A stretch of 40,147 nt of DNA. Origin: DAIOGN01 sp036745245 (GTDB taxonomy: Bacteria > Zixibacteria > MSB-5A5 > JAUVRN01). The position numbers and the translations under genes were made by a program. Of the stretch, positions 24,910-31,712 are shown piece by piece; position 1 is the stretch's first letter, and each line of letters begins with the position of its first letter. The notes under the pieces are model-generated. The model had not been told where the DNA came from and did no database searches. It saw nothing but the letters and a program-made list of their open reading frames with translations. The stretch lies in NCBI GenBank assembly GCA_036745245.1, contig DAIOGN010000011.1, positions 1 through 40,147 on the forward strand, written 5' to 3'.

Positions 24910-25023
24910 CGGGCTGTGGTGTAGTTGGCGGCCAGGCCGCCGGCTGTCATATAGCCTCCACCGGGCGCCCTTGGGCGCGCAGGGGGCACCGGCAAGCACA
25001 ATCCTGTTCGGCTGGCCAGCCCG
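24910..25023 (+). ncRNA. Cloverleaf-like structured element (tRNA-like, unassigned)
   Basis: A 7-bp closing stem CGGGCTG (24910-24916) / CAGCCCG (25017-25023) encloses three hairpins: GGCGGC/GCCGCC with a CAG loop, GGCT/AGCC with a 7-base loop GTCATAT, and GCGCCC/GGGCGC. The second hairpin reads like an anticodon arm: T at position 33, then CAT, then A. The bases after the closing stem, GTGTAGTTGG, resemble a tRNA D-region. However, no proper T-arm or CCA is seen and the element is about 114 bases long. It may be a degenerate tRNA, a tRNA-like RNA or a chance GC-rich fold. Tools for RNA folding and family search would decide. Confidence 0.3.
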
Positions 25024-25064
25024 TCGAGTTCACTTAAACCATGTGAATCTAGAGCGGACCAGCC

Positions 25065-25070
25065 TATACT
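25065..25070 (+). promoter_or_regulatory. Possible -10 box of the TcmP gene
   Basis: TATACT lies 52 bases before the TcmP start codon. No good -35 hexamer is found at 16-18 bases, so this is tentative. Confidence 0.25.
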
Positions 25071-25121
25071 GGGTGACTGTGCCTACTTCAGGGTGCACTT
25101 ACATGGAACGGGAGACACGCG

Positions 25122-25946
25122 ATGATCGAGTTTGATGAAGTCGGATACTGGTCGCAGATCAAACTCGACTTTGTAAAGAAATACGCCGCCGCCTACACGA
25201 GGATCATCTCGGCGCTGAAGCAGCCATCGTTTGCGCCGGTGTTCATTGACGGCGTTTCGATTGCCGCCGTTCATATGTCGAGGGGCTCCAGATCCTACAT
25301 CGCCGGCTCACCCGTGAACATCCTGTTGATCACTCCCGAGTTCTACCGCTACTACATCATCGATATACGAGCGGAGAAGACGTCCGCTCTGAAGCAGATG
25401 GTGGCCGACAATCCGAAGGTCAGCATCATTCCGGGAAATTGCAACGACGCCCTCACGACCAAGGTGTTTCCGCATGTCCAATGGAATCAGTACCGCAGAG
25501 GGTTTTGCATCCTGGATCCGTACGGATTACACCTCGACTGGAGCACGATTGAGGCCGCAGGGAAACTCAAGACCCTGGATGTGGTCCTCAGCCTCCCGGT
25601 GGCCGACGTCACGGGCAAGACTCTGTGGCGCGATCCCGCCGGAATGAGCCGACCCGACGTGGATCAACTCACTCGATTCTGGGGCGACGATTCCTGGAAC
25701 GTCGCGGCGAGCGACTCCTCCAGTGCCTCGTCCGGGCGCTCCACGAAGGCGGAACTGGACGCCATCGCCGCGGCGTTTCGAGCGCGGCTTCAAAGTGCGG
25801 CCGGCTTCAAGCATGTGCCGGAGCCTTTGCCCATGCGAAGCCCGAAAGGCGTGTTGAACTACTATCTCTTCTTTGCCAGCCAGAAGCCACTGGCCGATGA
25901 AGTCGTCACGGAAATCTTCAATGCGTATCGAGCGCGGGGGAACTGA
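25122..25946 (+). CDS. tcmP: Three-Cys-motif partner protein, TcmP family
   Basis: The 274-residue protein follows the TcmP plan. 'KYAAAYTRIISAL' is near the N-terminus. 'VFIDGVSIAA' takes the place of the usual FIDGFAGPG glycine loop. Then come 'AGSPVNILLI', 'YYIIDIRAEKTSALKQM', the central 'CILDPYGLHLDWSTIEAAG' and 'DVVLSLPVADV'. The fold is Rossmann/methyltransferase-like, and the biochemical role is not established. TcmP genes normally sit beside a three-Cys-motif (Gp37/Gp68, radical-SAM-like) gene, which is absent here. The glycine loop is degraded compared with typical members, so this copy may be inactive or divergent. GGGAG stands 7 bases before the ATG. Confidence 0.65.
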   Translation: MIEFDEVGYWSQIKLDFVKKYAAAYTRIISALKQPSFAPVFIDGVSIAAVHMSRGSRSYIAGSPVNILLITPEFYRYYIIDIRAEKTSALKQMVADNPKVSIIPGNCNDALTTKVFPHVQWNQYRRGFCILDPYGLHLDWSTIEAAGKLKTLDVVLSLPVADVTGKTLWRDPAGMSRPDVDQLTRFWGDDSWNVAASDSSSASSGRSTKAELDAIAAAFRARLQSAAGFKHVPEPLPMRSPKGVLNYYLFFASQKPLADEVVTEIFNAYRARGN

Positions 25947-25982
25947 GAGCAGAGCATCGGCCGAACAGATCTAGTCCAGCGT

Positions 25983-26813
25983 CTACTTCTTCCCGAACGT
26001 CAGCCTCTGAAATTCAGCCTTTTCGCCGTAGCGCGGCAGGAACACAAGCAGGAACACACCCGCAGTAAACATGAGAACTGAGATCAGCTCATTGTACGTG
26101 AAGTCGCTGCCGAACAGCATGAAGTGCATCGCGCCTTCGTAGTAGCGAACGGTTTCAAAGACCACGCGGAAGATCGCTTCCACGATCATGAACCAGGCGG
26201 CGGTCCAGCCGAAGTACTTCTTGCGATCGTCCACGAAGATGGCAAAGAAGTACAGCGCCAGGCCGTACAACGACGAGTAGATCTGCGCTGGATGCAGATG
26301 CTGCGAGCCATACACGTAGTGTGGCAGAGTCTCCGGCGGGAACGACACGCCCCAGGGTAGATCGGTGGGCGTGCCAAAGCAGCAACCGTTCAGGAAACAT
26401 CCCCAGCGTGAAACGAACATACCGATGGCCAGGCCGGGCGCCAGAAGGTCGAGCACGCCGAGCACAGGCAGATTGCGCCGGAGCGCGTACCAGAGGGACA
26501 CGAAGAGGCCTGCCACGACGCCTCCGTAGAGATTGAGTCCGGCCAGACCGAATTGTTCGCCCGAGAACGGGTTGATCGCGTCGGTCCAGCGGCCAGCGAA
26601 CTCGGGGATGTGGGTGGCCACGTAGGCCAGCCGTGCGCCAATCACGCCAGCGAAGATGAGGTAGAAGCACAGATTCAGGACGGGATCCGGCGGGAAGCCC
26701 CAGCGCTTGGCGCGGCGCAGAACGGCGAAGATGGCCACCGCGAAGCCAACGGCAAAGGCCAGGCCGAAGCTGCGAAGCGTAAACGGGCCGAGTTCGAAGA
26801 TGATCGGATGCAT
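25983..26813 (-). CDS. lgt: Prolipoprotein diacylglyceryl transferase
   Basis: The 276-residue inner-membrane enzyme moves a diacylglyceryl group from phosphatidylglycerol to the lipobox cysteine of prolipoproteins. It begins 'MHPIIFELGPFTLRSFGLAF' and has about seven membrane helices. The Lgt hallmark arginine region reads 'MFVSRWGCFLNGCCFG', followed by 'HPAQIYSSLYGLALYF' and the conserved C-terminal 'FRVVFETVRYYEG'. Extra cysteines next to the signature (CFLNGCC) are found in many Lgt proteins of this type. It is the last gene of nadE-rsmI-PAP2-lgt, 13 bases after the PAP2 gene stop. Confidence 0.95.
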   Translation of the reverse strand: MHPIIFELGPFTLRSFGLAFAVGFAVAIFAVLRRAKRWGFPPDPVLNLCFYLIFAGVIGARLAYVATHIPEFAGRWTDAINPFSGEQFGLAGLNLYGGVVAGLFVSLWYALRRNLPVLGVLDLLAPGLAIGMFVSRWGCFLNGCCFGTPTDLPWGVSFPPETLPHYVYGSQHLHPAQIYSSLYGLALYFFAIFVDDRKKYFGWTAAWFMIVEAIFRVVFETVRYYEGAMHFMLFGSDFTYNELISVLMFTAGVFLLVFLPRYGEKAEFQRLTFGKK

Positions 26814-26826
26814 TCAGTTCCCGCCC

Positions 26827-27684
26827 TTATACACCGACGGCAGCCGGACGGACGCCCCGGTTGCGGTACGTCGTGTACGCGATGGCTACCACGAATAACA
26901 GAAGACCCACGAACACATCGGTGACGTAATGAAAGCGCCCCCAGAAACATCCCACGGAGAGCAGAATCGAGACGGGGACAAGCGCCAGGCCCACACGTCG
27001 GTCCATGTCATACACATACCAGGTCACCAACCAGGCCAGGGCTGTGTGGGAAGACGGCATGCAGCCGCCGTGGACGGACCCCGCATTCTGCACCGACATC
27101 ACGAAGTTGAAGAACAGGCCGCCCTCGAGGGGCGGCAACACCGAAACGAGGGCCCATCGTGGCCCCTCCAGCGGAAACAGCGCGAACAGAGCAAAGGAAG
27201 TGAAGTACACGATCACGGCCGCTTCGTTAAACATGCGAAAGCGAACGACATCGTTTTTCCACAGGGCCACCAGAACGACCAAAGGCGGCATGAGGTAATA
27301 GAATCCGTAGCCCGCCATCCACAGTTCCAGAAGCCACGTGGAGTCGAGTCTCGCCACAGCGTGAGGCACACTGAATCCCAAAAGCGACACCTCCCACGTG
27401 AGGAGCGCCGGATCGAACCATTCGTTGAAGAACAGGGTCACGTACGGTTCGGTGTCGCGGTAGAAGAGTCCGAGGAGCACGATCGGGTACCCGTAACGAA
27501 TGAAGGGCCAGATTCGCCCCTGCGTGGGCACCCAGCGCGCCATTGCCAGCACCACGGCCACGGCGCCGGCGTGGAAGAGATGGCTCATTCGAAAAGCAGC
27601 CGGATCGTTTCCCCACAACACGGCCGCAAGTGACGTGGCAACAGAGTAGCCGATCACCCAGCGGTCGACGAAGGCGAGCTTCAA
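26827..27684 (-). CDS. PAP2-superfamily membrane phosphatase/inositol phosphotransferase-like
   Basis: The 285-residue protein has about seven hydrophobic segments and a PAP2 catalytic site. 'GGCMPSSHTALAW' holds the SxxH histidine, and the later histidine is in 'WGRFHYVTDVFVG'. The architecture resembles the PAP2_3/AUR1 group, which acts on inositol or lipid phosphates in the membrane. The start is a TTG at 27684 that overlaps the rsmI stop (TTGA), a common coupled arrangement. The longer open frame into rsmI is not used. Its place before lgt suggests a lipid role, but the substrate is unknown. Confidence 0.85.
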   Translation of the reverse strand: MKLAFVDRWVIGYSVATSLAAVLWGNDPAAFRMSHLFHAGAVAVVLAMARWVPTQGRIWPFIRYGYPIVLLGLFYRDTEPYVTLFFNEWFDPALLTWEVSLLGFSVPHAVARLDSTWLLELWMAGYGFYYLMPPLVVLVALWKNDVVRFRMFNEAAVIVYFTSFALFALFPLEGPRWALVSVLPPLEGGLFFNFVMSVQNAGSVHGGCMPSSHTALAWLVTWYVYDMDRRVGLALVPVSILLSVGCFWGRFHYVTDVFVGLLLFVVAIAYTTYRNRGVRPAAVGV

Positions 27685-28355
27685 GATTTGCCCGCCACCA
27701 GAAGCACCATTTCGCCCTTTGGCGTGCGCGTCTTCCACGCGCTTTCGATATCGGAAAGAGGTCCGCGCTGGAACTCCTCGAACTTCTTGGTGAGTTCGCG
27801 CGCCAGACAAGCCGGGCGATCGCCAAGCACTTCCCGTATGTCGGGCAGCCAGGTGCGCAGCTTGTGTGGCGGAATGAAGAACACCTGCGTGGCGTCGTCG
27901 TTTGAAAGTTCGGCCAGCCGTCTGTGTCGCGCGCCCCCCTTGACCGGCAGGTATCCCTCGAAGCGGAAGGCGTGCGTGGGGAGTCCGGATGCGCAGAGGG
28001 CTGCGAGAATTGAGCTCGGGCCGGGAATGGGAATGATGCGAATGTTGCGCGCCAGGGCCTGTGCCACCACGGAGTAGCCGGGATCCGATACGCCCGGCGT
28101 ACCCGCGTCCGAAACGAGGGCGGCGTTCTCTCCCGCTTCGATGCGCTCGCAGATGCGCGGGGCGGCGCGCTTTTCGGTGTGATCGTCGCAGCGCACCATG
28201 GGCTTGTCGATCCCGAGATGCAGGAGCAGGCGCCCGGTGTGTCGCGTGTCTTCGCAGGCCACGAAGTCCACGTCCGACAGCGTGGTCACGGCCCTCCGCG
28301 TCACATCACCCAGGTTGCCGATGGGCGTGGCCACCAGGTACAGCGTGCCTGTCAC
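27681..28355 (-). CDS. rsmI: 16S rRNA (cytidine-1402-2'-O)-methyltransferase
   Basis: The 224-residue enzyme adds the 2'-O-methyl group to C1402 of 16S rRNA in the decoding centre. It begins 'MTGTLYLVATPIGNLGDVT' and has 'FVACEDTRHTGRLL', 'ALVSDAGTPGVSDPGY' and 'IPIPGPSSILAALCASGL', the tetrapyrrole methylase-fold pattern of RsmI. It is about 50 residues shorter than most RsmI proteins and lacks the small C-terminal domain. The end ('EMVLLVAGKS') matches the normal end of the catalytic domain, so this is a short form and not a break. It overlaps nadE by ATGA and the PAP2 gene by TTGA. Confidence 0.95.
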   Translation of the reverse strand: MTGTLYLVATPIGNLGDVTRRAVTTLSDVDFVACEDTRHTGRLLLHLGIDKPMVRCDDHTEKRAAPRICERIEAGENAALVSDAGTPGVSDPGYSVVAQALARNIRIIPIPGPSSILAALCASGLPTHAFRFEGYLPVKGGARHRRLAELSNDDATQVFFIPPHKLRTWLPDIREVLGDRPACLARELTKKFEEFQRGPLSDIESAWKTRTPKGEMVLLVAGKS

Positions 28356-29158
28356 GCCGTCCCGGACGTGCGGGTCACCCTCGCGACCGGCGGCAGGCGG
28401 CGCTTGAACTCGGTACGCCGCATGGTGTCGACCACCTTGTTCACGCTCTCGCGCGGGTGGCCGGTGGCGATCACCTGGTCGGGCGTCTTGCGAAGATCCA
28501 CGAGCGCGTGAAGGATGTTGTCCATCTCCTCATACGAGAGGCCCAGCTCGCCCTCGTCGGTCTGGCCGGGCCAGAGGTCTGCGGTGGGCGCCTTGCTGAT
28601 CACCGCCTCGGGCAGGTCCAGATGCTCGGCCAAAGCCCACACTTGCGACTTGTAGAGGGCCGCGATGGGGGCGAAGGAGCAGGCCGAATCGCCGTACCAG
28701 GTGCAGTAGCCCATGTACGTCTCCGTCTTATTCCCCGTGCCGGCCACCAGGGCATTTAGCTCTTTGGCCGCGTCGAAGAGTACAATCATGCGAAGGCGCG
28801 CGAGAGCGTTGCCTTTGCGCACGGGATCGGGGTGGCGTACGTCAAAGAGTGGATCCGCTACGGGAGATAGATCCACCTGAACTGGAGTTAGCCCCAGTTG
28901 CGTTGCCACCTCCCGTGCGTCTTTGGCGCTCGCCGGCGACGACTGGTGATATGGGAGGATGAAGGGGGTCACGGCTTCGGCCCCGGCCGCCTTCACGCAC
29001 AGCGCGGCCACCACGGCCGAGTCAACGCCCCCGGACAGCCCGAGGACCACATTTCGCAGTTGGGCCTCCGACAGAAAGCCGCGGATGCTCTCTGTGATGG
29101 CCGCGACGGCGGCGCCGGGATCGATACGGAGGGATTCGGGGACGGTGCGAAGACTCAT
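28352..29158 (-). CDS. nadE: NAD synthetase (ammonia-dependent form)
   Basis: The 268-residue protein makes NAD from nicotinate adenine dinucleotide with ATP and ammonia. It has the PP-loop 'VLGLSGGVDSAVVAAL', 'NALARLRMIVLFDAA', 'VAGTGNKTETYMGY' and the C-terminal lysine-rich tail. There is no N-terminal glutaminase domain, so it uses free ammonia. The ATG at 29158 is chosen because the 59 upstream codons in the open frame are not family-like. No strong ribosome-binding site is seen. The stop codon overlaps the rsmI start (ATGA). Confidence 0.95.
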   Translation of the reverse strand: MSLRTVPESLRIDPGAAVAAITESIRGFLSEAQLRNVVLGLSGGVDSAVVAALCVKAAGAEAVTPFILPYHQSSPASAKDAREVATQLGLTPVQVDLSPVADPLFDVRHPDPVRKGNALARLRMIVLFDAAKELNALVAGTGNKTETYMGYCTWYGDSACSFAPIAALYKSQVWALAEHLDLPEAVISKAPTADLWPGQTDEGELGLSYEEMDNILHALVDLRKTPDQVIATGHPRESVNKVVDTMRRTEFKRRLPPVARVTRTSGTA

Positions 29159-29241
29159 GTCCACACGCTGGTGACCGTCACTCGGACGGCCTTGATTCGC
29201 GCGGCGAATATCACATTGTGCACCGGGTGGAGCAAGAGGAA

Positions 29242-29271
29242 TTGACAGTCCCGGGGCCGCCCTCGCATATT
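29242..29271 (+). promoter_or_regulatory. Sigma-70-type promoter of ssb
   Basis: TTGACA (29242-29247) and CATATT (29266-29271) are 18 bases apart. The -10 lies 20 bases before the ssb ATG, and AAGGAGA stands just before the start. Confidence 0.6.
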
Positions 29272-29291
29272 GCGCGCGAAGGAGAAAATGT

Positions 29292-29726
29292 ATGGCGAGC
29301 GTTAACAAGGCGATTCTCATCGGCAACCTCGGCAAAGACCCCGACTTACGCTACACGCCGTCCGGCCAGGCCGTGGCCAGCTTCTCTCTGGCCACGTCCG
29401 AACGCTATAAGGACAAAGACGGCAACTGGCAGGAGCGCACCGACTGGCACAACGTGGTGGTGTGGGGGCGGCAGGGCGAAACCGTCAAGGAGTATCTCAA
29501 GAAGGGCCGTTCCGCCTATGTCGAGGGTCGCATTCAAACGCGATCCTATGACGACCGCGAAGGCAACAAGAAGTACATCACCGAAATCGTGGCCAGCCGC
29601 GTCCAGTTTCTCGGCGGGCGTGGCGAGGGCGATCGCTCTGTGTCCGGTGCGCCCGATGAGGTTTCGGAGCCGGCCTCCATCGCTGAGCCGCTGGTCAGCG
29701 AAGAGGACGACGATCTTCCTTTCTAG
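29292..29726 (+). CDS. ssb: Single-stranded DNA-binding protein
   Basis: The 144-residue protein has the SSB OB-fold ('NKAILIGNLGKDPDLRYTPS', 'AVASFSLATSERYKD', 'EWHN-like' stretch 'RTDWHNVVVWGRQGE'), a short flexible linker, and the acidic tip 'EEDDDLPF' that binds partner proteins such as RecO and PriA. It forms tetramers that coat single-stranded DNA during replication and repair. It is divergent from nadE and followed after 36 bases by a glycosyltransferase gene on the same strand. Confidence 0.97.
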   Translation: MASVNKAILIGNLGKDPDLRYTPSGQAVASFSLATSERYKDKDGNWQERTDWHNVVVWGRQGETVKEYLKKGRSAYVEGRIQTRSYDDREGNKKYITEIVASRVQFLGGRGEGDRSVSGAPDEVSEPASIAEPLVSEEDDDLPF

Positions 29727-29762
29727 CCCGAGTCACCGTCGCTGGCTCAACGCCTTCCTCGG

Positions 29763-31451
29763 GTGACCCGGCCGTCGGCGCACGTACTGGCGTGCGCCGC
29801 GCTCCTGTCGCTTGGCGCGCTGGCTCTCTATTCGTACACGGCGCTTCCCGGCCCCGGCTGGGTCGACTCCGGTGAGCTGGCCGTAGTCTCTCACACACTG
29901 GGCATCCCACATCCTACGGGAAGCCCGTTGTATGTGGTTACCTCCAGGCTTGTAACGCTTGTGGGGCCGGGTGAGTTCTGGCCTCTGACGTTGCTTTCGG
30001 GATTGTGTGTGGCGGGGGCGGTTGTGCTTGTGATGCTGGCCGTGCCGGCGCCGGTGGGTGCTTCAACTCTGGGTGCCGTGGCGGCTGCTGGTGTGATGCT
30101 GGCGGGCGCGCCCAGCCTGTGGGGACAGGCTACCAGTAATGAGGTGTACGCGCTCCAGGCGTTGCTGTTTTCGTTGTTTTTGTTTTTACGGACGCGTGAA
30201 GGGGCGCGGGTGCGAGCGTTGTCGGCGTTTGTGGCGGGGCTCGCGTTTGCCAATCACCAGTCGGCCTTATTTCTGTCGCCGTTCCTGATTGCCGATGTGT
30301 GGAAGGGGCGGCGCACATGGCTGGTGGTGTTCGGGTTGGGGCTACTGGGCGTGTCTTTGTATCTGTACCTGCCCATCCGATCGGCTCAGCAACCGCTCAT
30401 GGATTGGGGCGGCACGCACGAGTGGGCGCGATTCGTGCGCCACATCATGGGCTGGCAGTACAAGAACTGGGTGGGGCTGGAGAACCTCGAGGCGTACTGG
30501 AGGGCCCTGGGATTCGCCCTGGGCCACGTGGCGCGCAATCTGGCGTTTGTGGGTGTGCCTGTTGCGCTTTACGGCTGGTGGGTGTTGCGCAGGCAACAGG
30601 CGGCCGCGGCGTGGACTTCGCTGTGTGCATTTGGGTTGTGTCTCGTGTTTGGCATAAACTTTCCCAATCCGGATCTTGAAGCGTTCTACATGCTGCTGTA
30701 CGTGCTCTGCGCAGGCTGGGCCGGGCTCGGACTGTGGCATCTGGCGAAGAGGCGGGCTGTGATTGGCTGGGTCGCATCGGCGGCCGTGGTGGCGTGCACG
30801 CTGGTCCAGGGCTGGGTCATCTTCCCCGCCGCCAACCTTCGCAACTTTACGGTGCCTACCGACTGGGTAGAGGATGCGCTGGCCACCATGGAACCAGGCG
30901 CCGTGGTGCTGACGCGCGAATGGGATCATTATTCGCCGTGGTTGTACCTGCGTTTCGTGAAAGGCGTGCGACCCGACGTCACGTGGATCGACACGGAGTT
31001 GTTGAGGCGCTCGTGGTATCCCGACTTCATCCGAAGAGTTGACTCAGCGCGCACTCAGGCGGCGTTGCCCCCATTGCAACAGCTGGCTCCGCAGATCGCA
31101 AAGTTTGAGTCGGGCGAGCCGTATCGCGCGGAGGAAATCGAGCGGGCCTACGCCAGCGCCATCTATGCGCTCAGCCTGGGACAGGGCGGCCCGGTGTACG
31201 TCGACGGCATCGCCGACGGGCCCTCGGTGTGGGGGGTGGAGCGGGTGTATCTGCGTGGCGTGCTCGAGGTGCCGTGGGGGCTCACAGTGCGCCTCTTCCG
31301 GCCGGGCGACGCCGTGCCGTCGCCGCCGGCCTGGTGGGGCACCTATCGCGACCGGCTGCCTGCGCAAAACGATTCACCGCGCACGCGCTTTCATCTTGAG
31401 CTGTACCGGCGCATGCGCCAGGCGCGGGAACTCTACATCACGTCGGGTTGA
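29763..31451 (+). CDS. DUF2723 membrane glycosyltransferase (TMEM260-like)
   Basis: The 562-residue polytopic protein has about ten hydrophobic segments. In its first loop is the conserved acidic motif 'GPGWVDSGELAVVSHTLGIP' followed by 'HPTGSPLY', the DUF2723 hallmark. The family includes TMEM260, a protein O-mannosyltransferase, and bacterial members probably use lipid-linked sugars at the outer face of the inner membrane. The acceptor is unknown; the secreted surface proteins encoded nearby are candidates (inference). The start is a GTG at 29763. A membrane GT-TPR fusion at 37367 may act in the same process. Confidence 0.85.
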   Translation: MTRPSAHVLACAALLSLGALALYSYTALPGPGWVDSGELAVVSHTLGIPHPTGSPLYVVTSRLVTLVGPGEFWPLTLLSGLCVAGAVVLVMLAVPAPVGASTLGAVAAAGVMLAGAPSLWGQATSNEVYALQALLFSLFLFLRTREGARVRALSAFVAGLAFANHQSALFLSPFLIADVWKGRRTWLVVFGLGLLGVSLYLYLPIRSAQQPLMDWGGTHEWARFVRHIMGWQYKNWVGLENLEAYWRALGFALGHVARNLAFVGVPVALYGWWVLRRQQAAAAWTSLCAFGLCLVFGINFPNPDLEAFYMLLYVLCAGWAGLGLWHLAKRRAVIGWVASAAVVACTLVQGWVIFPAANLRNFTVPTDWVEDALATMEPGAVVLTREWDHYSPWLYLRFVKGVRPDVTWIDTELLRRSWYPDFIRRVDSARTQAALPPLQQLAPQIAKFESGEPYRAEEIERAYASAIYALSLGQGGPVYVDGIADGPSVWGVERVYLRGVLEVPWGLTVRLFRPGDAVPSPPAWWGTYRDRLPAQNDSPRTRFHLELYRRMRQARELYITSG

Positions 31452-31712
31452 AGCGCCGTGGGGCTCCACTGGAAGCCAGATCGGCTCCCCAGGCACGCTG
31501 GGAGGGTGCAAAGCCCTGCAGGCGGGCCCGGAAGCACCAACGAAAGACGTTGTAAACGCTTGCGGGCAGGTCGTACCTTGGCCCCTGGGAATCGGGCCAC
31601 GCCGGGGGGCGATGCGGAGGAGTCTTCCTCGCGGCACGTACCTGCGTTTGTACGAGGCTTTGCCTGCCGCGTGCCCCGACGAATTCCCAGACTCAATCAA
31701 AGGGGGGGGCTG
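31452..31712 (+). promoter_or_regulatory. Leader region before the beta-helix/dockerin gene
   Basis: These 261 bases carry several GC-rich inverted segments, for example GAGGA/TCCTC near 31617, and the block GGTGCAAAGCCCTGCAGGC. The latter faintly recalls the second half of a c-di-GMP-I riboswitch, but the first half is not visible. The ribosome-binding site is a long G-run (AGGGGGGGG) 4 bases before the ATG. Confidence 0.25.

Noticed and set aside
24810..25001. A 63-codon minus frame overlapping the end of serS
   Set aside because: It overlaps serS antisense and the structured element, and shows no motif.
31520..31545. CCCGGAAGCACC, which recalls the SRP RNA apical region
   Set aside because: The conserved asymmetric loop and flanking stem of 4.5S RNA are missing.
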